Below are positions 8,467-18,125 of a stretch of 64,000 nt of DNA, piece by piece. Position 1 is the stretch's first letter; the number at the start of each line of letters is the position of its first letter. A model generated the notes under the pieces. It made no database searches and had not been told where the DNA came from. It saw only the letters and a list, made by a program, of their open reading frames with translations. The stretch lies in assembly GCA_002753225.1 (NCBI GenBank), contig PDZS01000006.1:1-64000 (forward strand). The letters run 5' to 3'. The stretch is from Deltaproteobacteria bacterium YD0425bin51 (lineage in GTDB: Bacteria; Desulfobacterota; Desulfobacteria; Desulfobacterales; YD0425bin51). A program made the position numbers and the translations under genes.

Positions 8467-10221
8467 ATGAAAAAAATATTATTTATATTTTTTTATCTAT
8501 TTTTTGTTTTACCTAAAGCTTACTCAGCAGGATCTATTTCTGTATTTGTTGATAAAACAGAAGTAGAATTAAATGGATCCATTCAATTTAATGTTATAAT
8601 TAAAAATGGTGAAGGAGATATCGATACCACGCCAATAAAAGATTTCAAAGTCATATCTCAGGGTAAAAACACCAGTGTTCAAATTATTAATAATAAAGTA
8701 AATAGAGAACTTTCCTTTAACTATATCCTTGTTCCCTTGAAAGAAGGAACGCTTACAATTCCTGAATTAGAAGTCACAGTTAATGGTAAAATAGAAAAAA
8801 CAGATGCTATAAATATTAATGTTTCCAAATCAGTTAATGCAAGTACAAATTATGACAATAATAAGGATGTTTTTGTAAAAGCAGAAGTATCCCAAAATAA
8901 CCCATATGATGGTGAGCATATTCTTTATAAATTTAAACTTTATCAGGGAGTTCAAATATCAAATCCTAGACTGCAAAAGCCTGAATTTAAAGATTTTTCA
9001 GCCAAACCTTTAGAAGAAAAGAAGCCATATAACACAGTAGTTTCTGGAAGAGAGTATACTGTTATTGAGGTCGACTATCTTTTAATACCTTTAAAAACTG
9101 GTGAAATAAGAATTGATTCTGCTGTATTAAATTTTGATATGGTTTATCGCAAAAAAAATAGAAGGGGTTTTCCGTCAAACTCTCCTTTTGATTCCTTGTT
9201 CGATGATCCTTTTTTTGGTCGTACAGAAGTTGAGCCGAAAATAATTACCACAGAGCCAATAATAATAAAAGTTAAACCTTTACCAAAAAATAATTGCAAT
9301 ATAAAATTTTCTGGTCTTGTGGGTGAGTTTCAAATTAAATCTTATGTTCCTGAAAATAAGATAAAGGTTGGTGACTCTACTACACTCACAATAACAATAT
9401 CTGGGAATGGTAATATTATGGATGCTTCATGTCCTGATATTAATATTGGCAATGAATTTAAAGTTTATCCTGATAAGGATGAGGAAGACTTTAAAATAAC
9501 AACAAGAGGATATTCTGGTAAAAAAATATTTAGAAAAGCTTTGGTTGCAAAGGAAGCTGGTAAATATAATATTCCATCTATATCAATATGTTATTTTAAT
9601 ACTTCAAAAGGAACTTATGAAGTTATAGCATCTCAACCTATTTTTTTTAATATTTTGCCTTCAAATGAAAAAGAGCAAACTACTATAATATCTGAGCCAC
9701 AAAAAACAGAAATTCCACTAATAAAGAAAAAGGTAGAATTTATAGGAAGAGATATTTTACCGATAAAAGAAGATTTAGATGTACTAAAAAAGCAGGAAAC
9801 TATTTCATTGTTCAAATTTATTTTTATAATCATTACACCATGTTTTATTTATATTTTCTTTAGATTAATATTTTTATTTACAGTAAAAAAAGAAGATATT
9901 AAGAGTCAAATGCTAAAACGCTCCAAATTATCCATAAAAGTTGCTGAGAAAAGAATAGAATCAGATGATGAATTTTTCTCAAATCTTTATAGAGCTGTAA
10001 TATCAAGTATTTATTCAATAGCAAGTACAAAAGGAGAATCATTAACTATTTCTGAAGCAAGAAATATCCTTTATCAGAAAGGATATTCAAGTGATATTAT
10101 AAAAAGGATTTTAGATTTATTAAATGAAATTGAATCAGCAAGATTTGGTGGTGGAAGCAATAGTCCAACCACCAAAAAAGAATTACTTCTTAGAACAAAA
10201 CAACTTGTCAAAGATATATAG
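8467..10221 (+). CDS. batD: BatD-like (oxygen tolerance family) membrane protein
   Basis: This 584-residue protein has a signal peptide ending near AYSA (residue 21). A long periplasmic region made of repeated beta domains follows, including the LVPLKEGTLTIPELEVTVNG and LIPLKTGEIRI motifs typical of the BatD/oxygen-tolerance family. One membrane span lies at about residues 450-475, and a helical cytoplasmic tail of about 110 residues follows. BatD proteins usually sit beside BatA/BatB (VWA) and MoxR ATPase genes. None are visible here, so this copy is isolated, though a TgpA-like transglutaminase often linked to such clusters lies 13 kb away. The role in envelope stress or protein complex assembly is not settled for the family. 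Confidence 0.85.
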   Translation: MKKILFIFFYLFFVLPKAYSAGSISVFVDKTEVELNGSIQFNVIIKNGEGDIDTTPIKDFKVISQGKNTSVQIINNKVNRELSFNYILVPLKEGTLTIPELEVTVNGKIEKTDAININVSKSVNASTNYDNNKDVFVKAEVSQNNPYDGEHILYKFKLYQGVQISNPRLQKPEFKDFSAKPLEEKKPYNTVVSGREYTVIEVDYLLIPLKTGEIRIDSAVLNFDMVYRKKNRRGFPSNSPFDSLFDDPFFGRTEVEPKIITTEPIIIKVKPLPKNNCNIKFSGLVGEFQIKSYVPENKIKVGDSTTLTITISGNGNIMDASCPDINIGNEFKVYPDKDEEDFKITTRGYSGKKIFRKALVAKEAGKYNIPSISICYFNTSKGTYEVIASQPIFFNILPSNEKEQTTIISEPQKTEIPLIKKKVEFIGRDILPIKEDLDVLKKQETISLFKFIFIIITPCFIYIFFRLIFLFTVKKEDIKSQMLKRSKLSIKVAEKRIESDDEFFSNLYRAVISSIYSIASTKGESLTISEARNILYQKGYSSDIIKRILDLLNEIESARFGGGSNSPTTKKELLLRTKQLVKDI

Positions 10222-10262
10222 TTTAGACGAGGAAAATTTTCTAAGATAACATTATATTGTTT

Positions 10263-11057
10263 TTATCTTAAATATTTATTTAAAATTTTATCATAAGTTC
10301 CATTTGCTTTTAACTCATCCAAGCTTTTATTGAAAGCTGTTACTTCTTCTGGTTTTGTAGATTTTTTGCTAAACATGACACATATTTCAGATGAATATAT
10401 TGGTAACGAATGCATTTCTACTTTATCTAATATTCCTTCTTTGCGAAGTCTAGCTATACCTGAAATCTTATCTACCAGAAAACCATCAATACGATTCACC
10501 ATAAGTTTTTTAAAATTAAAAGAATCGTTTGCCACTATATCAAGCTTTTTGTTAAAATTAGAATTTTTAATTAATTCGGTATATTTTTCACCATAATAGT
10601 AACCATTAACCACACCAAGACTAAATGAGCTTTCCATGATATCTTCAAGTTTTAAAAAATTATATTTATTTGCCTCCCCTTTACGTACAAACATAACAGC
10701 TGACTCTGTTCTATAAGGAGCAGAAAAATAGGCAAATTCTTCTCTTTCAGGAGTTTTAGAAGCTCCTGCAGCCAAATCTATATTTCCGTCTTTTACTTCA
10801 TTAAGCTCACGTTTCCAAGGCATTTGTTTCAGTACAAGTTCGCAATGCATGTTTTTCACAATTGCATCAATAAGCTCAATATCTAATCCTTTAACCTCCT
10901 TTTTTTCATCTTCATACTGATATGGGTCCCAAGGCTCCCAACCCATTGTTAATTTTCTTATTGGCTCAGAATAAGCAGAAGATACAAATAAAGTGATGAA
11001 TGCTAAAATGATGAACTGATAAAAAATAAGCTTTTGATTTTTTAAATAATTTATCAT
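10263..11057 (-). CDS. extracellular solute-binding protein, family 3
   Basis: This periplasmic binding protein of the amino-acid/polar-solute type has a signal peptide (membrane stretch FYQFIILAFITLFVSSAYS). The mature sequence starts EPIRKLTMGWEPWDPYQY, with GLDIELIDAIVKNM, a LAAGASKTPEREEFAYFS section and the closing NGTYDKILNKYLR helix. I chose the ATG at 11057, two codons inside the longest frame, because AGGA then sits 6 bases upstream. The longer TTG start would directly abut AGGA. No permease or ATPase genes are next to it, so it may feed a distant transporter or a sensor. It lies 13 bases downstream of prfC and is probably cotranscribed. Confidence 0.88.
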   Translation of the reverse strand: MINYLKNQKLIFYQFIILAFITLFVSSAYSEPIRKLTMGWEPWDPYQYEDEKKEVKGLDIELIDAIVKNMHCELVLKQMPWKRELNEVKDGNIDLAAGASKTPEREEFAYFSAPYRTESAVMFVRKGEANKYNFLKLEDIMESSFSLGVVNGYYYGEKYTELIKNSNFNKKLDIVANDSFNFKKLMVNRIDGFLVDKISGIARLRKEGILDKVEMHSLPIYSSEICVMFSKKSTKPEEVTAFNKSLDELKANGTYDKILNKYLR

Positions 11058-11070
11058 AATCAATCCTTTT

Positions 11071-12660
11071 TTAGTTTATTAATTCTCTAATTTTGCTAAA
11101 AGTTATATCTGGCCATTGTTCCATAACATATTTTAGTTCCCATTGACTTGGAGCTAAATAAGCCATTTGCCCTTCTGCATCAATTGTAATATTGATTTCA
11201 TGTTTTTTTTCAAATCTGTCAAGAATTGTTTTGTCTTTTGCTGTTATCCATCTAGCTGCTATATAACCAATTGGTTCATAAACAGCATCCACTGCGTATT
11301 CATTTTTTAAGCGGGATATTGTAACATCAAACTGTAATACTCCAACTGCACCTAAAATATAACTTGTCCCGTTAAGGGTTTTAAAAAACTGAACAGTCCC
11401 TTCCTCTGATAGCTGTGTTAATCCTTTCTGAAGCTGTTTGGCTTTTAATGGATTTTTTAAAATTATTCTGCGAAAATGTTCAGGAGCAAAACTTGGAATA
11501 CCTGTAAACTTAAGTATTTCTCCATCTGTAAATGTATCAGCTATTTTAATTGTTCCATGATTATGAATACCAATAATATCTCCAGCAAAGGCTTCTTCTA
11601 CATTAGATCTATCTTGAGCCATAAAAATTATAGCATTATTTAATGCAACTTCTTTACCTAATCTATGATGTATAACTTTCATACCTCTTGTAAATTTACC
11701 TGAGCATATCCGCATAAATGCAATACGGTCACGGTGTGCTGGATCCATGTTCGCTTGTATTTTAAAAACAAAACCAGAAAAACTATCTTCTTCTGGATTA
11801 ACTATTCTAGATTTTGTTATTCTTGGGAATGGGGAGGGTGAAAGTTCAACAAATGCATCCAAAAGCTCTCTTACACCAAAATTATTTATGGCGCTGCCAA
11901 AAAAAACTGGACTTTGATTTCCTTTTAGATATTCATTTTTATCAAAAGGATTAGCTGCCCCTTCTAAAAGTTCAATATCCTGTCTAAGTTCATTTGCCTG
12001 ATTATCTAAAAGGGCATCAAGCTGGTGATCATAAATATCATTTATGATAATCCCATCTATTTGCCTTGTTTCTTTTCCAGGTGTAAAAAGATGAAGTTCT
12101 TTTTTATAAAGATTATATACTCCTTTAAAGCGTTTCCCCGCTCCAATAGGCCAAGACATAGGCGCACATTCAATTTGGAGTTTTTCCTCAATATCAGATA
12201 AAATATCTAAAGGAGCAAGTCCTTCCCTGTCAAGTTTATTTATAAATGTCATGATGGGAGTATTTCTCATTCTGCAAATTTCCATTAATTTTTCAGTCTG
12301 AGCTTCAACACCCTTTGCACTATCAATAACCATAAGAGCGCTATCTACTGCTGTTAAAACTCTATAAGTATCTTCAGAAAAATCTTGATGACCTGGAGTA
12401 TCTAATAGGTTTATTTCAAAATTTTTATAATTAAATTTCATAACTGACGTTGTAACAGATATACCACGCTCCCTTTCAATAGCCATCCAGTCTGACGTGG
12501 CATACCTTGAACTTTTTCTGGCTTTGACGGCTCCAGCTAGCTGAATTGCGCCGCCAAAGAGTAAAAGTTTTTCAGTCAAAGTTGTTTTACCTGCATCTGG
12601 ATGGCTTATGATTCCAAAAGTTCGCCTTAAATCAATTTCTTTTTTATAATTATTTTTCAT
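11071..12660 (-). CDS. prfC: peptide chain release factor 3
   Basis: This translational GTPase recycles RF1/RF2 from the ribosome. The GTPase motifs are intact: G1 [15 protein letters not shown] near the N-terminus, switch residues [11 protein letters not shown]3 [14 protein letters not shown] and G4 NKLDRE. The C-terminal RF3 domains follow, including the [12 protein letters not shown] segment. At 529 residues it has the normal RF3 length, which separates it from EF-G (about 700). The start is 2 bases from the stop of the upstream acidic-protein gene, so the two are probably coupled. Confidence 0.96.
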   Translation of the reverse strand: MKNNYKKEIDLRRTFGIISHPDAGKTTLTEKLLLFGGAIQLAGAVKARKSSRYATSDWMAIERERGISVTTSVMKFNYKNFEINLLDTPGHQDFSEDTYRVLTAVDSALMVIDSAKGVEAQTEKLMEICRMRNTPIMTFINKLDREGLAPLDILSDIEEKLQIECAPMSWPIGAGKRFKGVYNLYKKELHLFTPGKETRQIDGIIINDIYDHQLDALLDNQANELRQDIELLEGAANPFDKNEYLKGNQSPVFFGSAINNFGVRELLDAFVELSPSPFPRITKSRIVNPEEDSFSGFVFKIQANMDPAHRDRIAFMRICSGKFTRGMKVIHHRLGKEVALNNAIIFMAQDRSNVEEAFAGDIIGIHNHGTIKIADTFTDGEILKFTGIPSFAPEHFRRIILKNPLKAKQLQKGLTQLSEEGTVQFFKTLNGTSYILGAVGVLQFDVTISRLKNEYAVDAVYEPIGYIAARWITAKDKTILDRFEKKHEINITIDAEGQMAYLAPSQWELKYVMEQWPDITFSKIRELIN

Positions 12661-12662
12661 GA

Positions 12663-13046
12663 TTATTTGCGTTTGCGCTTTGGCGGTTCTTCCTCTTCGT
12701 CATCGTCTTCATCGTCAAAATCATCATCTTCATCATCATAGTCTTCATCGTCATCTTCATCATAATCATCATCGTCAAAATCATCATCATCTTCATATTC
12801 TATAACTTCAAAATCAGAAATAGTGATTTTTTTAACTCCACCTTTTTCTTTTTTTATAATTCCATTTGCTCGAATCTCTTCATCTATCAAATCTAATAAT
12901 CTTTTTCCTACATTGTTTAATTCTACAACATAATCATCGTCGTCATCAGTAATAATCCTTACTCCAACTATCTCATCATCTTCTTCAATTTCTGTAACGT
13001 AGCCAGTTATTGTTATTTCTTTTTCTGGCGTTTTTGTTTTTTTCAT
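12663..13046 (-). CDS. small protein with hyperacidic tail (unknown function)
   Basis: I do not recognise this 127-residue protein. Residues 1-80 read as a small beta-rich domain ([20 protein letters not shown], then [12 protein letters not shown] and [11 protein letters not shown]), which could be an OB-like fold. Residues about 82-120 are almost only Asp and Glu with a few Tyr and Phe. The protein ends with a basic PPKRKRK. It has no signal peptide, so it is cytoplasmic. It lies directly upstream of prfC and is probably cotranscribed. The acidic tail could mimic nucleic acid, bind metal or act as a solubility tail. None of these can be shown from sequence. Confidence 0.75.
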   Translation of the reverse strand: MKKTKTPEKEITITGYVTEIEEDDEIVGVRIITDDDDDYVVELNNVGKRLLDLIDEEIRANGIIKKEKGGVKKITISDFEVIEYEDDDDFDDDDYDEDDDEDYDDEDDDFDDEDDDEEEEPPKRKRK

Positions 13047-13079
13047 AAATTTTTTTACTCCTTATTTAAAAATTATATT

Positions 13080-13973
13080 TTAATCAGATAATCTACATTG
13101 ATCTCCAACAGTAAAACCTGATCCGCTTATTACTTTAGCTTCTGCATAACTATCATCAACTTTTGTTAATTGAATAACTCCAATTTTATCATATTTAACT
13201 TTAATGACAGCCCCAGTTTTTGGATCTTTTATAACTTTACCTTGACGAAATACTCCAATCTGCTGTCCTGATTTCAGACCTGCATTTTTCCCATTGTTTA
13301 AGGTTACAGAACTTCCTTCAATATCAGCAATTAAAATTTCAGAACTAGAAGCGCTTGTGCTTCCAGCAGATCCTGATGAAGCTTGCGTCTGCATAGGAGC
13401 AGATGTTATTTTTGCTGCTAATTTTTTAATTGCCTCACGCATAACTTCAGTAGCTTTTTTTTCATCATAATTTTCTCCACCACCATAACCAAAAACATTT
13501 ATTGATAGACTTCCTTGACTATGACTTGCGCTATCTGCAAAAACAATTTCTCCTGTTGTAACATTTACCATTCTAATATCAACAGTAGCATGATATCCTT
13601 TCTTTTTTACATTTACTCCTCCACCACCTCCACCAACTTCACTCTGACCATATTCAGTAACAGCTCCTGTTATAATATAAGCTACTCCAATTAGTTTTCC
13701 AATTTTTGCAGCAGTAGCAGGATCAACAGCACCTGAAGAACCAAGATTTTGCTCTTTTAAAAGAGCTTCTAACTGCTGTCTCTCCATAACACTAAACTTA
13801 CCTGTTTTTACAAGTTCTGTGGAAAGCATATCAGCAGCTCCGCCTCCTAATTCCCATCCGCCATGTTGAGATTTGTTTTCAAAATCAACAACAGCAATTC
13901 TGTCTTTTGCTAAAGCATTTGTAAAAGATAAGATAAGAATTAAAAATAAAAAAGTTGAAATTCTTTTAATCAT
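13080..13973 (-). CDS. CsgG-family secreted protein with FlgT_C-like C-terminal domain
   Basis: The start is set at 13973 (MIKRISTF), because GGAGGA lies 8 bases upstream. The in-frame ATG at 13988 overlaps that ribosome binding site. A signal peptide ends near NALA, and there is no lipobox cysteine, unlike true CsgG. Residues about 24-190 match the CsgG fold: RIAVVDFENKS, then FSVMERQQLEALLKEQNLGSSG, GVAYIITGAVTEY and a VDIRMVNVTTGEI strand. A Ser/Ala-rich linker follows. The C-terminal 80 residues (VTLNNGKNAGLKSGQQIGV, VIKDPKTGAVI) resemble the C-terminal domain of flagellar protein FlgT. It probably assembles in the periplasm or outer membrane. The partner is most likely the FlgT_N-like protein encoded just upstream. 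Confidence 0.8.
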   Translation of the reverse strand: MIKRISTFLFLILILSFTNALAKDRIAVVDFENKSQHGGWELGGGAADMLSTELVKTGKFSVMERQQLEALLKEQNLGSSGAVDPATAAKIGKLIGVAYIITGAVTEYGQSEVGGGGGGVNVKKKGYHATVDIRMVNVTTGEIVFADSASHSQGSLSINVFGYGGGENYDEKKATEVMREAIKKLAAKITSAPMQTQASSGSAGSTSASSSEILIADIEGSSVTLNNGKNAGLKSGQQIGVFRQGKVIKDPKTGAVIKVKYDKIGVIQLTKVDDSYAEAKVISGSGFTVGDQCRLSD

Positions 13974-14004
13974 AAAATTTTCCTCCATAAATTTATTAAT
14001 CTTA

Positions 14005-15216
14005 TTATTTTTTCAATGTAATCTTGTTTTTTGTAACATGCGTTACTTTAAGTCTCATATTTTTAAAGAATTTAGCCTTTGAAAGAAGTTTTGCAAGACT
14101 GTTAGTATCTCCGTCATATTCTACTTCCATGTGCTGAATATTTCCTGAAAACTCTTCTGTTATAACATTGCTGACTCCAGATATTGTTTTTAAATTATCT
14201 TCTAATTCTGTTAAATCATTAAATTCGATCCCAAATAACTCTATCATTATTTTTGAACTAGCTGCTGCTGGAACTTTTGTGATTTGTGATATTATTACAT
14301 CTGACATTATTGTTCCAGACAGTCTTACTGCTTTTTCAATAGCAGCCGCTGGGCTTCCTCCAAAAGACCGCATATCTGGTGTTCCATCTGACAATACTCC
14401 ATTTCCAAGAGTATTTGCATATTTTGAGGCTAAATCTTTTGAAATTATTAGCTGAGCCCCATCAAAGGTATTTCCTATATTTCCTTGATAAACAATTTCT
14501 CCTGTATCTGCCCTTAAAATTTTTCCATGAATCTGACATATGGCTTGGTTTATACCACCTATAACAGTGCGCGCTGATAATGAAACAGAGCCTGTCACTA
14601 AAAGGTCAAGTCCAGAAACTGAACTAGTATCAATATTATCAGATTCTTTAACTTTTTTTCTTAGACGATCTAATTGCCTTGGATCAACTACCTTAAACTG
14701 TGCCTGAACTAACTGCTGTCCTATTGTAGCTTCAATTGTGCTTATAACTTCCATAGCTGCAGTATCTGACCAGCCTGTAGCCATGCTCTGTTTATCAGCA
14801 TAAAGTATTACGCCAACTCTCCATTGTCTAAGCAGTCCTGACTCTCTTAAAATATCTGTAACAGGAGAAACACTGACTTGAGCTTCTACCTGCACTTTTT
14901 GCATATCTTTACTTCGCTCTTCTTTAATAACTTTAAAATTATTAATAAATCCAGAAGATTGAGAATATATGCGATCATTAACAACTTGAAAATTTTGTAC
15001 TAAAGTTTTTGCAAAAACATAAACACCAACAACCTGTTCAACAGCTACACGCTTTGCGTTTGCAATTGCCTGCTGCTTATCCAAATTCATGTCGCTGGTT
15101 GCTGTGGCTTCACCCCATACAGTAACAGTTTTTACATCTGGTACACCTATTTCTGCTGATGCATTTTGTAAAAAAAACATAGAGATAATAAAAAAAATCA
15201 TAATATTACGGAACAT
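14005..15216 (-). CDS. secreted FlgT_N-like protein
   Basis: The start is set at 15216 (MFRNIMIFF), with GAGGTG a few bases upstream and a clear signal peptide ending at NASA. The longer frame would put 25 odd residues before it. The mature N-terminus (VTVWGEATATSDMNLDKQQA, then ANAKRVAVEQVVGVYV) resembles the N-terminal domain of FlgT/LPP20-type envelope proteins. It is followed by a middle domain with a CsgG-like or TolB-N-like pattern (VVDPRQLDRLRKKV, LDLLVTGSVSLS). The end (GVSNVITEEFSGNIQHMEVEY) looks like a small ferredoxin-like fold. It overlaps the metallo-hydrolase gene by 11 bases, and the CsgG-like gene follows. I infer a periplasmic or outer-membrane complex for the two products. 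Confidence 0.72.
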   Translation of the reverse strand: MFRNIMIFFIISMFFLQNASAEIGVPDVKTVTVWGEATATSDMNLDKQQAIANAKRVAVEQVVGVYVFAKTLVQNFQVVNDRIYSQSSGFINNFKVIKEERSKDMQKVQVEAQVSVSPVTDILRESGLLRQWRVGVILYADKQSMATGWSDTAAMEVISTIEATIGQQLVQAQFKVVDPRQLDRLRKKVKESDNIDTSSVSGLDLLVTGSVSLSARTVIGGINQAICQIHGKILRADTGEIVYQGNIGNTFDGAQLIISKDLASKYANTLGNGVLSDGTPDMRSFGGSPAAAIEKAVRLSGTIMSDVIISQITKVPAAASSKIMIELFGIEFNDLTELEDNLKTISGVSNVITEEFSGNIQHMEVEYDGDTNSLAKLLSKAKFFKNMRLKVTHVTKNKITLKK

Positions 15217-15985
15217 AATACACCTCATTTGCCTCAGGAATAATAATTTTAATGTTCGGAAAATTTTTAACAACAGCTTCATGAAATTCATAAACTGGAT
15301 ATTTTACGCTAAAATTAGGATAAAAATTGTCAAAGTGATGCAGAATAACTGTTTTTGGCGAAAGAATTTTTATAGCATTCATATAATGAGCTATTACGTC
15401 TGTTCGTCCAGCAAAGGGAAGGAGAAAGCAGTCAGGATTAAAATCTGCAAGTTTGTGAAAGTCTCCTCCACCACTTCCAGAAAATAAAACTTTATATCCA
15501 TCAAAATTTAATAAAAATTCAGAGTTTGAACCCATTGGATAATTTAAAACAAGAGGAAGTAGCTTGAAAAATATTCCTCCTTTAAAAATTTTTAAAAGTG
15601 TTTTTAAAACCATTTCACTATCAAAAAGAATATGTCTGGAAGGAATTATCTCAATAGAAATATTATGATTTAACTCGTATATTTTTGTTTTTTCGTTAGC
15701 ATATAATCTATCAGGATTTATTCCAATTTTTTTTAAATTTTTGCAGCATATCAAAGGAGCAATAATTTTAGCTTCAGATATTTTAGCTAATCTAGGAACA
15801 TCCATAACATGATCAAAATGACCATGTGATATAAGAATTGCCTTTACTCGTTCAAAATCATAAATAGTATATGAAAAAAAGGGATTTGCTCCTTCTGGTC
15901 TTGAAATAAAAGGATCTAAAAGTATCTCTACATCTTTGTAGGTTATATGGAAACCTGCAGTTCCTAGCCATTTTAATTTTAACAT
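15206..15985 (-). CDS. metallo-beta-lactamase fold hydrolase (UlaG-like)
   Basis: This 259-residue cytoplasmic protein has the metal site HxHxDH in ILISHGHFDHVMDVPRL, an early LKLKWLGTAGFHITYK start and a later VILHHFDNFYPNF segment. No signal peptide is present. The family hydrolyses phosphodiesters, lactones and related substrates. The UlaG-like subgroup is broad and the substrate cannot be told. It overlaps rlmI by 7 bases and the FlgT-like gene by 11, so it is in the same operon. Confidence 0.85.
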   Translation of the reverse strand: MLKLKWLGTAGFHITYKDVEILLDPFISRPEGANPFFSYTIYDFERVKAILISHGHFDHVMDVPRLAKISEAKIIAPLICCKNLKKIGINPDRLYANEKTKIYELNHNISIEIIPSRHILFDSEMVLKTLLKIFKGGIFFKLLPLVLNYPMGSNSEFLLNFDGYKVLFSGSGGGDFHKLADFNPDCFLLPFAGRTDVIAHYMNAIKILSPKTVILHHFDNFYPNFSVKYPVYEFHEAVVKNFPNIKIIIPEANEVYYVP

Positions 15986-17166
15986 ACTCTTAAAACCAAA
16001 CCTTTCAAATAGTTTCCTTCTGGAAAATTTAAGGAAACAGGATGATCAGATCCTTGGGTTAATCTTTTTATAATTTGAGCGTCTCGCTTTGCATCCAGAC
16101 AAGCGTCTGCAACTATTTTTTGAAAAAGGTCCATTTTCATCAAACTAGAACAAGAAAAAGTAAAAAGGGTTCCTCCTTGTTTTAGTAATTTAAATGCCAA
16201 CATGTTAATATCTTTATAGCCTCTGCTAGCTTTTTTAACTTGGCTTGTTGATTCAGCGAATTTTGGCGGGTCTAATATTATCATATCAAACTTATGTCCG
16301 CAATCTCTGTATTTTCTTAAAACTTCAAATACATCTCCACAAACATTTTCAACCTTTTCTAAGTTTAGACCATTACTTTTTAGATTAATATTTGATATTG
16401 ATATTGCATCACTAGAGGCTTCAATATTTGTTACAAAACTTGCGCCACCATAAAGTGCCCAGGCTGAAAATGCTCCAGTATAAGAGAAGCAGTTTAGTAT
16501 CTCTTTATCTTTTGCATATTGTGATAATAAAATTCTGTTATCCCGTTGATCTAAATAAAAACCTGTTTTATGTCCATCTTTTATATCTACAAAAAACAAT
16601 AAATTATTTTCTAAAATTTCGATTAGGTCATCTGGCTCTTTTCCATAAATTAAACCTTTAATTAAATTTAGTCCTTCTTTTTTCCTTACGGATGAATCTG
16701 AACGTTCATAAATTGAGCAATCAGGAAGTAATTTCTTTAACTCATTTATTATTTCTGCTCTGAAATATTCACTTCCAGCTGAGAGAAATTGACATACCAA
16801 AAAATTGTTGTATTTATCTATAATTAGTCCTGGTATTCCGTCTGATTCAGAGTTAAGCAAACGATATGCGTTAGATTGTTTGTCTAAATTGAATATTGTT
16901 CTGTTTTTTAAAGCGCAAGAAAGCTTGTTATAAAAAAAATCAGAAGAAATTTTATCTTCTCTGTCATATGATAAGAGTCTCACAGAAATTTGAGAGTGTT
17001 TTGAATATGAACCATAAGCAAGCCATTTACCATCTGATGAAAAAACCTCTACAATTTCTCCATTTGAAGCTATTTGTCTAATATCATCAATAGCACCTGA
17101 AAATATCCATGGATGATGAGATATGACACTTTTTTCGCGACCTGATTTTAAAATTACAGAACCCAT
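15979..17166 (-). CDS. rlmI: class I rRNA methyltransferase, RlmI-like
   Basis: This 395-residue protein has an N-terminal PUA domain (GREKSVISHHPWIFSGAID), a central linker domain and a C-terminal SAM-dependent methyltransferase fold. Motif I is ILNCFSYTGAFSAWA. The catalytic-loop region is MIILDPPKFAES, and FTFSCSSLMKM follows. This is the RlmI architecture (23S rRNA C1962 m5C methylation in E. coli). The exact target here is inferred. The gene overlaps glk by 13 bases and the metallo-hydrolase by 7. Confidence 0.87.
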   Translation of the reverse strand: MGSVILKSGREKSVISHHPWIFSGAIDDIRQIASNGEIVEVFSSDGKWLAYGSYSKHSQISVRLLSYDREDKISSDFFYNKLSCALKNRTIFNLDKQSNAYRLLNSESDGIPGLIIDKYNNFLVCQFLSAGSEYFRAEIINELKKLLPDCSIYERSDSSVRKKEGLNLIKGLIYGKEPDDLIEILENNLLFFVDIKDGHKTGFYLDQRDNRILLSQYAKDKEILNCFSYTGAFSAWALYGGASFVTNIEASSDAISISNINLKSNGLNLEKVENVCGDVFEVLRKYRDCGHKFDMIILDPPKFAESTSQVKKASRGYKDINMLAFKLLKQGGTLFTFSCSSLMKMDLFQKIVADACLDAKRDAQIIKRLTQGSDHPVSLNFPEGNYLKGLVLRVC

Positions 17167-18104
17167 TGATTTCCATAAAAAGCAGCTCCAAATAAACCGC
17201 TTTGTTCGTTAGTATTTAAAAAAATTGGGATTGACATAAGTAGTTGATTAGAAGTTGAAGAGAAAATAAATTCCTCCAAAAAAGCAGGATGTCTTATTAT
17301 TAGGGGGTTTTTTGCAGCTATTCCCCCTGATACATAAACTCCTCCAGTAGCAATAACAGAAAGTGCATAATTACGACAGGCTCTTCCATAAAATCTGGAA
17401 AACCATTCTAAAGTTTTTTGGCTACATACAAATTTTGAAACAACTTCAGAAGGGGATAAATCTTCGCCAGTTAAGAAAAGATGTAACATTGAAAGACCTC
17501 TCCCTGATACTACCATATCCCCTTCACAATAAACATTTTTAATCTTTTTTAAAATGAAAAGCTCATATTCTTTTTCTTCATTACCAATAAAAGGGAAGGG
17601 GGTATGACTAGCTTCAGATGGAATAGCTATAAATCTTTTATTTTCAATAGGCATTAGAGCGCAATGGCCAAGACCAGTTCCTGCTCCAACTACTGCAATA
17701 GTTCCTTCTGGGTCAACTTCACCATTTTTTATAATTTGTGATAAAGAAACTGCATCAGTTTTACAAGCATAGGCTTGTGCAACAAAATCATTTATAAGGA
17801 GGCAGTTGCGTAATCCAAATCTTTCTTTGGCATCAGAAAGATTAATATCCCAGTTAATGTTAGGAGGAGCACAGTAAACTTTTTTCTTGATAGGTCCTGC
17901 TACTGCAAAAACTGCAATGTCACATTCTTTAAAATTAAGCTTAAAGCTGCTTTTGTATAATGATTCTATAAGATTTGGAAATGAATCAACACTTGAGGTT
18001 TTTATCTCAAAAATATCTAAAAGATTTAGATTGCCAGAAATGTCAAGATTGAAATAGGCGAAACGACTATTTGTTCCGCCTATATCAGATGATAAAATGT
18101 TCAT
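17154..18104 (-). CDS. glk: glucokinase
   Basis: This 316-residue sugar kinase of the Glk family phosphorylates glucose with ATP. The phosphate-1 loop is SSDIGGTNSRFAYF. The adenosine/phosphate motif is VAVVGAGTGLGHC, followed by AIPSEASHTPFP typical of Glk and a late ATGGVYVSGGIAAKN motif. The family and length separate it from ROK kinases. It lies 21 bases downstream of the nfnB stop and overlaps rlmI, so it is in a run-through operon. Confidence 0.9.
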   Translation of the reverse strand: MNILSSDIGGTNSRFAYFNLDISGNLNLLDIFEIKTSSVDSFPNLIESLYKSSFKLNFKECDIAVFAVAGPIKKKVYCAPPNINWDINLSDAKERFGLRNCLLINDFVAQAYACKTDAVSLSQIIKNGEVDPEGTIAVVGAGTGLGHCALMPIENKRFIAIPSEASHTPFPFIGNEEKEYELFILKKIKNVYCEGDMVVSGRGLSMLHLFLTGEDLSPSEVVSKFVCSQKTLEWFSRFYGRACRNYALSVIATGGVYVSGGIAAKNPLIIRHPAFLEEFIFSSTSNQLLMSIPIFLNTNEQSGLFGAAFYGNQWVL

Positions 18105-18125
18105 AAAATCAGCGAAATGGTAAAT

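Noticed and set aside
10222..10262. Terminator between batD and the solute-binding protein gene
   Set aside because: Only a short GAAAATTTTC palindrome is present, with no G/C stem and no adjacent T-run, so it is not reported as a feature.
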